Shown: in pieces, positions 58,907-64,000 of the stretch
Layout: each line of letters starts with the position of its first letter
How positions within the stretch are numbered: the stretch's first letter is position 1
From: Thalassobium sp.
Lineage (GTDB): Bacteria > Pseudomonadota > Gammaproteobacteria > Pseudomonadales > Oceanobacteraceae
Assembly: GCA_002733205.1 (NCBI GenBank)
Contig: NVUW01000015.1
Location: forward strand, 1 to 64,000
Reading direction: 5' to 3'
DNA: 64,000 nt
Made by a program: the position numbers and the translations under genes
The notes under the pieces: model-generated
The model's database searches: none
Seen by the model: only the letters and a program-made list of their open reading frames with translations
What the model was told of the DNA's origin: nothing

Positions 58907-59584
58907 ATGAACACATTTGTAAAAGTACTACTAACAAACGAATCTCTAGAATTAGGAACCAAAGGGGCTTGGTTACAGAACAATCGCACCATTGAGATAT
59001 TCCTACAGCGTCAAGGTTGCGCCCGTTCATTTTATTGCTATCACCCTGAATTTGCAATTGAGCTAATGACATGGCAAGGCACCGACCAATTTTGTTTGAA
59101 GATGGGAAAGGTCTTTAATACTTATTATTCATTTGCTGAAGCCGTGAAAGACATTCCCGAAATACTAAAGCGCCAGGGCATTAAACGTACTGTAGTAATT
59201 AACTCCCAAATTATGGATTATATGTATGGTATGGATATGTACCCGTATCAAAACGACGACCGTATAATCTCCCCTTTCTTTTACTGTGAATACAGCGACA
59301 CAATCCGCACCGTTAAAGAGAACTATTGTTTACTTAGTTTCGGAAATGGAAAGTTTGATAAGCGTAACTATATTGTTGATTATGCAGAAGGAGCCGCACG
59401 CCATTTAGGCAACTTTGAAAAAGCGATCAGTACGGGCTTCCATGCTTGTGACATGAAGAAGGGGCAAAGCTACTGCAAGCGACGTTTGGCATGGTTAGCG
59501 GGTGAATACGCCATATCAGAATTTGAGGGCAACATACACTTAGCCTTTGTTAATAAAGACATGACCAGGATAAAAAGACCATGA
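58907..59584 (+). CDS. Unknown protein behind cassette G
   Basis: 225 residues from ATG 58907. LLTNESLELGTKGAWLQNNR, SFYCYHPEFAIELMTWQGTD and a cysteine-containing end (SYCKRRLAWLAGEYAIS). Well-composed globular sequence, no known family. First of a cluster to about 60286. Confidence 0.55.
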   Translation: MNTFVKVLLTNESLELGTKGAWLQNNRTIEIFLQRQGCARSFYCYHPEFAIELMTWQGTDQFCLKMGKVFNTYYSFAEAVKDIPEILKRQGIKRTVVINSQIMDYMYGMDMYPYQNDDRIISPFFYCEYSDTIRTVKENYCLLSFGNGKFDKRNYIVDYAEGAARHLGNFEKAISTGFHACDMKKGQSYCKRRLAWLAGEYAISEFEGNIHLAFVNKDMTRIKRP

Positions 59585-59991
59585 ATGACGAAATGAGAAA
59601 TAAAATTAGAAGGGTCGCTGAATTAGAAATAATGGCGGACGTTGACCTGCGAGCAAAGGGCGTGCTAACTAAAGTAAGACGCCCCTTCTATCAGTCTCTA
59701 TCGTCTAATTGGGAAGCAGCGAACGCTAGAAAGGAAGTAGCAAAAACAAAAAGTGACATTCTTCTTGTAATGCGCACCACAGTACAGGACTTAACAGAAG
59801 CGGACGTGAGCGAGTTAACCACCCAAGCGCTAAGAATGAATAGATACTTATTCACAGTCGCCGCCGTATTAGAACAAAACTTAAAAGTAGTAAAGATTCA
59901 GGTTAAACTATTTTACAAGTTCACCCCAAACCAATGGGAACATTATGTCAAAGCCGTTAATACACGATTTTCAAAAACTCTCACCGTCTAA
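59581..59991 (+). CDS. Unknown helical protein
   Basis: 136 residues, ATGA overlap start. RNKIRRVAELEIMADVDLRA then LLVMRTTVQDLTEADVSELT helical segments and a VKIQVKLFYKFTPNQWEHYV end. No family recognised; last 47 bases overlap the next gene. Confidence 0.55.
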   Translation: MNDEMRNKIRRVAELEIMADVDLRAKGVLTKVRRPFYQSLSSNWEAANARKEVAKTKSDILLVMRTTVQDLTEADVSELTTQALRMNRYLFTVAAVLEQNLKVVKIQVKLFYKFTPNQWEHYVKAVNTRFSKTLTV

Positions 59992-60286
59992 AGCAAGCAA
60001 CTGGCTATCATGCCCCGGAACATTAGAAATGAAACATTCAAAAAACAAGCCGCCAAAAAAGCCCGTATATTTTTTACTAGTTTTACCAAGGGGAGGAACC
60101 GGGCGGGAGATTTGCGCCTTTAGTTCTAATGCAAAACGCAACGCCTATGCAAATACACGAGGTGATAACGTACTAACAATAGTTGTCGCCCGTAAAGGCA
60201 ACACTAACATTACACGAATGAGTAATGAAGATTTTAACGATTGGCTAGAACTAGCAGAACACTATATCGATGAAAAGTTAGGTTAA
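59945..60286 (+). CDS. Small protein with N-terminal Cas4/RecB-like signature
   Basis: 113 residues. SPSKASNWLSCPGTLEM (about 13-29) matches the N-terminal signature of PD-(D/E)XK phage nucleases, compare GPSAAKRWMNCTGSIDL at the start of the protein at 1499. The nuclease core that should follow is missing: the rest (KPVYFLLVLPRGGTGREICA, DNVLTIVVARKGNTNITRM) has no D-x-(D/E)-x-K pattern. It may be a remnant or a regulator using that module. Confidence 0.5.
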   Translation: MSKPLIHDFQKLSPSKASNWLSCPGTLEMKHSKNKPPKKPVYFLLVLPRGGTGREICAFSSNAKRNAYANTRGDNVLTIVVARKGNTNITRMSNEDFNDWLELAEHYIDEKLG

Positions 60287-60302
60287 CCAGGAGACTAGCG
60301 CC

Positions 60303-60638
60303 ATGTTGAAAATGCATATTAGCCAATTTACCCAAGTAGAAGTGACTAGAAACAATGTAAACGAAAAGTCCAAACGCGAAGTGTATCTTACAACGGCGTT
60401 AGGCTTTGAAGGTACCAACATTGAAACGCTAACAGATAAAGTTATTGAGTACTTTAATGTACCTCGTGACATGTTAAGCGTAGACCACTACCCAAACTGC
60501 GGTAAGTATTGGGTCACCTTTAGAACCTATACTAAAGCAAACGCCAACCACGTTAACGAGTGGCCCACTTACTCTAAACGGTTTACTGAGCGCGGTATCA
60601 TGTTGCACAGAAACTTATTTATAGTAGTAGCAAGCTAA
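60303..60638 (+). CDS. Unknown protein
   Basis: 111 residues with AGGAG 10 bases upstream. MLKMHISQFTQVEVTRNNVN then FEGTNIETLTDKVIEYFNVP and FRTYTKANANHVNEWPTYSK predict an alpha/beta fold. No family recognised. Confidence 0.55.
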   Translation: MLKMHISQFTQVEVTRNNVNEKSKREVYLTTALGFEGTNIETLTDKVIEYFNVPRDMLSVDHYPNCGKYWVTFRTYTKANANHVNEWPTYSKRFTERGIMLHRNLFIVVAS

Positions 60639-60889
60639 TGACTTGGTATAGGAAGAAAAGTCCTTACACCGTTTGGGTTCGTGTGTTTCAACCCAAGGCG
60701 GGGGGCGGGGAGTACATAGGGGGCATTTGGCGAGTACCACGAAAGATGGCTAGATCTGGAACTCTCTATGTTATCCACCATTACGAATTGCATCAAGTGT
60801 TTAAGGATGCGGACGGAATTTATATAAGGTTGATAAAACGTGAAACGAAGGAAGAACTTTGGAAGTATAAAGAACGCCCACGTAATTGA
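60638..60889 (+). CDS. Small basic unknown protein
   Basis: 83 residues starting on the last base of the previous stop. TWYRKKSPYTVWVRVFQPKA then GGIWRVPRKMARSGTLYVIH are strongly basic beta segments. The end overlaps the next ORF by 50 bases. Confidence 0.5.
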   Translation: MTWYRKKSPYTVWVRVFQPKAGGGEYIGGIWRVPRKMARSGTLYVIHHYELHQVFKDADGIYIRLIKRETKEELWKYKERPRN

Positions 60890-61148
60890 GCATTTGCTAA
60901 ATGATTACAAGGGTAAAATTGATTTACTGACTTGGCTCATTGACCATGGCAGCCCGAGATACCAATTGATAACAGTTGGTATAGTACTAAAAACAATCCG
61001 CCGTAAAATTAGTAAAGAGGTATTAGGTTATGCAGACCCATTGGAACAAACGAGGAGTCACGTTGTTCGAAGTGCTAGTAGTCATCTTCACATTGTTAAT
61101 AATAACGATAGTAGGCCATTGCGCAAACGAGGGAAGCCTAAGCAATGA
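60840..61148 (+). CDS. Unknown basic protein overlapping the prepilin-like gene
   Basis: 102 residues from GTG. The central part (KIDLLTWLIDHGSPRYQLIT then VGIVLKTIRRKISKEVLGYA) is convincingly protein-like; the last 40 residues lie over the next gene and look like shadow sequence, so the functional part may end near 61040. Both overlaps are unusual for a region that otherwise overlaps by only a few bases. Confidence 0.4.
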   Translation: MKRRKNFGSIKNAHVIEHLLNDYKGKIDLLTWLIDHGSPRYQLITVGIVLKTIRRKISKEVLGYADPLEQTRSHVVRSASSHLHIVNNNDSRPLRKRGKPKQ

Positions 61149-61449
61149 CGCTGTTGATAGCATGGTCTGTACTGGGCGTGGTACGTGCGCACCTATTAAG
61201 GCCATAGCTCTAGACAGCGAGCTTGTGATGGTTGCCGGTTGCCCTGATTTGCAGCTACTTAGCATCCAATTAGAGGTTAATGGCTTCTATGACACCAGCG
61301 TTGTGCTGGAAGGCTGTACAGAGATAGAAGACCCGAGCAAGGTGTTACTATTGCGTGATGATGGTTTGTTCTCACAGGTTAAATACAAGGGCAGGAAGCT
61401 ATACATGCCTTCTGTTCACTTACCAACTGATTACCAGGGTACACCATGA
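61030..61449 (+). CDS. Prepilin-like exported protein
   Basis: 139 residues with AAAGAGGT 8 bases before the ATG. The N-terminus NKRGVTLFEVLVVIFTLLII carries the type IV prepilin hallmark: basic leader, G, then T-L-x-E-V followed by a long hydrophobic helix. The rest has four or more cysteines (VCTGRGTCAPIK, GCPDLQLL, EGCTEIE) as in disulfide-bonded pilin heads. A phage protein of this type might be processed by host prepilin peptidase and act on host pili, or be a membrane-anchored protein that only resembles pilin. Function not established. Confidence 0.5.
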   Translation: MQTHWNKRGVTLFEVLVVIFTLLIITIVGHCANEGSLSNDAVDSMVCTGRGTCAPIKAIALDSELVMVAGCPDLQLLSIQLEVNGFYDTSVVLEGCTEIEDPSKVLLLRDDGLFSQVKYKGRKLYMPSVHLPTDYQGTP

Positions 61450-61625
61450 CCCCGGTAATGGTGCTAGTCTCTAAAATTCTGTTAATGATGATTGTAATTT
61501 TAATCATAGGCGGACTTATCTACGAATGGACAGTGCGAATTCTCGACAGCAGAAGAGCAAGAGCAATTAAAAAGTGGGAAGCAGAACGCCACGACCCCAG
61601 CCCAAAGGAGCAAAGAAAAAAATGA
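61446..61625 (+). CDS. Small membrane protein
   Basis: 59 residues, ATGA overlap with the prepilin-like gene. TPVMVLVSKILLMMIVILII is one transmembrane helix followed by a basic cytoplasmic tail (RRARAIKKWEAERHD). It may be a partner of the prepilin-like protein because of coupling; inference only. Confidence 0.5.
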   Translation: MTPVMVLVSKILLMMIVILIIGGLIYEWTVRILDSRRARAIKKWEAERHDPSPKEQRKK

Positions 61626-62275
61626 AAGACGTTAGCAGCATTACAGAGATACTAGCAGGACTGAGAGACATTCCAGATGCAACTCTTAATATGAGTCGCC
61701 GAAACTGTCACGTTAAAGGCTTATATAGCATAGTGCTACACAAAGATGAGGATACAGGACAACTAACCCGCATGTTCATGGCAGAGCCCCGCCATACCTT
61801 GCATATGAACCTAAACGTTATGAATAGCATGTCACTAGGCATTCACAGCCACCTTTATGACATTGACTTGATTAGGCTTGTTGGTAACCCTATTAACCTT
61901 ATATACCAAGAGAGCGAAACGGGAATTGTCACTAGGGAATATTCTTTTGAATCCCTAGTGACAGGGGGTAGAGGTGCAAGGTATGAAAATAAGCAGAGCA
62001 TTTTACGTTTGGTGGAATACGACCAATTCCGAATATCCTCCTTAAGCTCTGATATTTTACACACCATCTATGTTCCTGAAAGTCAAAGGGCGTGCTGGAT
62101 TGTAAAGGAGGGGTTAAAGGTTAGTACTACAAACCGATTATTCAACAACATGGAAAACATGGAATGTATTGGGCATGAGACTTTCTTACCTCACCTCTAT
62201 GTAAAAGATAACCCTTCTAATTTTATACGCAGCTTTGTTCGTGAGTTCTTCGATAGCACAAGGAATTTACACTAA
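61622..62275 (+). CDS. Unknown protein
   Basis: 217 residues from ATG 61622 (ATGA overlap); an in-frame extension upstream lies in the membrane gene. KDVSSITEILAGLRDIPDAT then LYSIVLHKDEDTGQLTRMFM and a terminal DNPSNFIRSFVREFFDSTRN. Globular, mixed alpha/beta, no recognised family. Confidence 0.55.
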   Translation: MKDVSSITEILAGLRDIPDATLNMSRRNCHVKGLYSIVLHKDEDTGQLTRMFMAEPRHTLHMNLNVMNSMSLGIHSHLYDIDLIRLVGNPINLIYQESETGIVTREYSFESLVTGGRGARYENKQSILRLVEYDQFRISSLSSDILHTIYVPESQRACWIVKEGLKVSTTNRLFNNMENMECIGHETFLPHLYVKDNPSNFIRSFVREFFDSTRNLH

Positions 62276-62469
62276 TGGGACGCCGACAAAACGACGGAAG
62301 TAATGACTGGATTGGTATATTGATTTCAGTTGCCATACTAGGGGTGCTTTGCATAGCAACTGCCCCCGCGTATATAGAGTGCAAAACCAAAGGGGGCCGC
62401 GTTATGCAAAGTCTATTTTCCGTTGAGTGTATAAAAGATGAAAAGATAATTGAATTGGAGTTTGGATGA
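62275..62469 (+). CDS. Small membrane protein with two cysteines
   Basis: 64 residues: polar start (GRRQNDGSNDW), one hydrophobic helix (IGILISVAILGVLCIATAPA) and an outside segment with C...C (ECKTKGGRVMQSLFSVECIK). Start shares a base with the previous stop. Function unknown. Confidence 0.5.
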   Translation: MGRRQNDGSNDWIGILISVAILGVLCIATAPAYIECKTKGGRVMQSLFSVECIKDEKIIELEFG

Positions 62470-62978
62470 TGGCAACCTTATATGTTTTAGCAATTATTGC
62501 ATGCTCTATTATAGCAACTGCTACTATAGTAACTTATAACATTCTGTATAACCCACCGAAGCCAAAGGTATTCTTCACTTATATAAGGGAAAACGGTGTT
62601 GCAAGGATGGGGGTAACCAATTGCCCAGAACATGCAGAGAGAAATAGAGGGAGAACAAAGCGGTATTATGACGACCTGATTGCAAACCACCCAATGCCGC
62701 CATGCAACCCACCACGAAAACAGGTATCAGCCCCTAAAGTAGTACAAGAGTTAGTTGTTAAACTATCCCTAGATGATAGCGAAATACTAAAGTGGTTAGA
62801 AAGTGAAGAAGGCGCTAAAAGAGTTATAAAGAGTATAATACAAAGCAAGCCCCGAACAGTTGTAGACCATAGTGCGATGATGGAAAAAGCCACTGCCACA
62901 ACTAGTATGCACCAACCTACAGATGTTATGGAATGGCACAAAGAAGCGCTAAAAACCATGGAGAAAAAAGATGGATAG
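62466..62978 (+). CDS. N-terminally membrane-anchored protein
   Basis: 170 residues; first 25 are hydrophobic (MATLYVLAIIACSIIATATI), the remainder polar with a helical C-terminal half (KWLESEEGAKRVIKSIIQSK). ATGA overlap upstream. An anchored cytoplasmic or periplasmic protein; unknown role. Confidence 0.5.
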   Translation: MMATLYVLAIIACSIIATATIVTYNILYNPPKPKVFFTYIRENGVARMGVTNCPEHAERNRGRTKRYYDDLIANHPMPPCNPPRKQVSAPKVVQELVVKLSLDDSEILKWLESEEGAKRVIKSIIQSKPRTVVDHSAMMEKATATTSMHQPTDVMEWHKEALKTMEKKDG

Positions 62979-63240
62979 CATAGGACGTAAAAAAGAGTTT
63001 GAAGAATGGTTGGAAGGTAAGCCACAAGTAATACTTGATCTAGCAGAGAAGCTAGAGCCCTGGAATAGATACAGGGTAAAGAAGACAGGACAACACTGTC
63101 ACTTAATTTCCTATTTTGAAGATGGTACTGTTACCATTAACATCTATGGACATGACGACGAAATCAGAGACGCAATGTATAAGACGATGCCTATACATGT
63201 ATTTGGGATTAAGCCGGAAGATTTAGAAATAATAGAATAA
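62971..63240 (+). CDS. Unknown acidic protein
   Basis: 89 residues; GRKKEFEEWLEGKPQVILDL then VKKTGQHCHLISYFEDGTVT and TMPIHVFGIKPEDLEIIE. Mixed alpha/beta. Overlaps the previous gene by eight bases and precedes a strong promoter. Confidence 0.5.
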   Translation: MDSIGRKKEFEEWLEGKPQVILDLAEKLEPWNRYRVKKTGQHCHLISYFEDGTVTINIYGHDDEIRDAMYKTMPIHVFGIKPEDLEIIE

Positions 63241-63245
63241 AAGTA

Positions 63246-63273
63246 TTGTAGTACTAAAGCAGGTGTGTATAAT
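63246..63273 (+). promoter_or_regulatory. Strong promoter
   Basis: TTGTAG (63246-63251), a 16-base spacer beginning TACTAAAGC, and a consensus TATAAT (63268-63273), 33 bases before the ATG 63306. The downstream leader lacks the CGGAGCAAA block, so this unit differs from the A-G cassettes. Confidence 0.75.
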
Positions 63274-63305
63274 GTCCCTATTCCTTGAGAACACAGGACA
63301 ACATT

Positions 63306-63434
63306 ATGAAGTCACACACAAACACTGAAAAATGTATAAAAGAAATTGAAGTTAAGATGCTTTTAGGTACAATGAACGTCCAAGCCGCACTAGCGGAATT
63401 GAGAATATTAGGGGAGTTTAGAAATGTCAGATAA
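63306..63434 (+). CDS. 42-residue unknown protein
   Basis: MKSHTNTEKCIKEIEVKMLL then GTMNVQAALAELRILGEF is a helical microprotein. Its end overlaps the next gene by 11 bases. Its own promoter makes it more credible. Confidence 0.45.
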   Translation: MKSHTNTEKCIKEIEVKMLLGTMNVQAALAELRILGEFRNVR

Positions 63435-63804
63435 CAAAGTAAGACGCCGAAGAAAAAAGAAAGTTGCTCCTAAGGTTGAAGTGGTTCTCGAAGCAGTTTC
63501 ATTAAAGAAACAAAATTCCGGCGCACCAATTCAAGAAGGCTCAATCCGCCAACGTGTTTTGAGTATGATACAAATGAACATGAGCAATGACGATATTGTT
63601 GCCATGATAAATGAACAGACACCAGAAAGTGCGTTTAACCCAAGCCAATGCACTTGGTACCGTTCACAGTTTGCAAAGTCATTAAAAGAGAATGAGCAAT
63701 TGCAGGAGTGGCAGCATCCTACACAATCCGCAACTTTTAAGGAATGGCACTACAGCCTTCCATGGGATGAGATTAACGAATTTTTAATGTCTAAAGGAGA
63801 ATAG
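63424..63804 (+). CDS. Small basic DNA-binding-like protein, relative of the H1-like N-terminal domain
   Basis: 126 residues. A basic head (RRRRKKKVAPKVEV) and a domain SIRQRVLSMIQMNMSNDDIV ... NPSQCTWYRSQF. The pattern G-x-x-x-x-x-L-x-x-G-x-(S/T)-N-x-x-I ... W-Y-R-S is a small helical phage domain, also recognisable at the N-terminus of the lysine-rich protein at 10155. DNA binding is an inference. The next gene begins four bases after its stop. Confidence 0.55.
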   Translation: MSDNKVRRRRKKKVAPKVEVVLEAVSLKKQNSGAPIQEGSIRQRVLSMIQMNMSNDDIVAMINEQTPESAFNPSQCTWYRSQFAKSLKENEQLQEWQHPTQSATFKEWHYSLPWDEINEFLMSKGE

Positions 63805-63808
63805 AGCA

Positions 63809-64000
63809 ATGTCAGAATTTGCAAAGTTTATAGAAAACCTATTTAGTAACACGCCAGAGCAAATAAAGCCAGATGCTGTACTAACCCGAGAACAACTGCT
63901 AGAAGTTTACAACCCTACTGATTTTATGCCTATTACACTAAAGCATTTGATTGAGTTAATGGTTGCAGCAGATAAGCACATGGATTTAGCTGATAAGTTT
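63809..64000 (+). CDS. Unknown protein, truncated by the window
   Basis: ATG at 63809 with AAAGGAGAATAG upstream; 64 codons are open to the window edge. MSEFAKFIENLFSNTPEQIK then LTREQLLEVYNPTDFMPITL; helical. No family recognised. Confidence 0.5.
   Translation, partial: MSEFAKFIENLFSNTPEQIKPDAVLTREQLLEVYNPTDFMPITLKHLIELMVAADKHMDLADKF

Noticed and set aside
1..64000. Integrase, repressor or transposase genes marking a prophage or insertion sequence
   Set aside because: None was recognised by motif in any reading frame I examined; absence in this window does not exclude lysogeny genes elsewhere.

Overview
This window looks like part of the genome of a tailed double-stranded DNA bacteriophage with a long, flexible, non-contractile (siphovirus-type) tail. 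It carries a complete head-packaging-tail module: small and large terminase, portal, capsid protease/scaffold, decoration protein, major capsid protein, tail tube, a frameshifted tail assembly chaperone, a 947-residue tape measure and tail-tip proteins. There is no sheath, integrase or recognisable repressor. The M15-type endolysin and the tail-tip families fit a Gram-negative, probably gammaproteobacterial, host; the host is inference.

Layout: (1) 1-128 is the end of a truncated gene. (2) 129-1364 has no convincing protein gene and is packed with RNA hairpins, including three tRNA-like elements; it ends at a probable terminator. (3) 1499-11096, plus strand, is the replication and nucleotide module: a Cas4-like DUF2800 nuclease, a DUF2815 ssDNA-binding protein, a family A DNA polymerase, a VRR-NUC nuclease, an SNF2-type helicase, membrane proteins and a histone-H1-like lysine-rich protein. 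(4) 11105-47684, minus strand, is the late module. Read in its transcription direction it runs terminase, portal, head completion and neck proteins, large adhesins/tail fibres, capsid genes, tail genes, tail tip, holin-like protein and endolysin. (5) 47717-49136 is a divergent AT-rich control region around one small gene, with tandem repeats and promoter-like sites. (6) 48354-64000, plus strand, is an accessory (probably early) region of roughly 45 small genes, often overlapping by ATGA or TAATG and grouped behind at least seven near-identical promoter-leader cassettes. Only an ArdC-type antirestriction protein and a few known phage families are recognisable there.

The main unusual features are: twin tRNA-like RNAs closed by 21-bp helices with compensatory base changes; a tRNA-like element with no anticodon arm; two small ORFs carrying large-terminase motifs in a permuted order in front of the intact terminase; a carbohydrate esterase next to a paralogue that has lost its catalytic residues; a 17-copy repeat protein; a -1 ribosomal frameshift in the tail chaperone gene; a phage-encoded prepilin-like protein; and the repeated leader regulon. 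All functional names come from reading motifs by eye; no database search was run.
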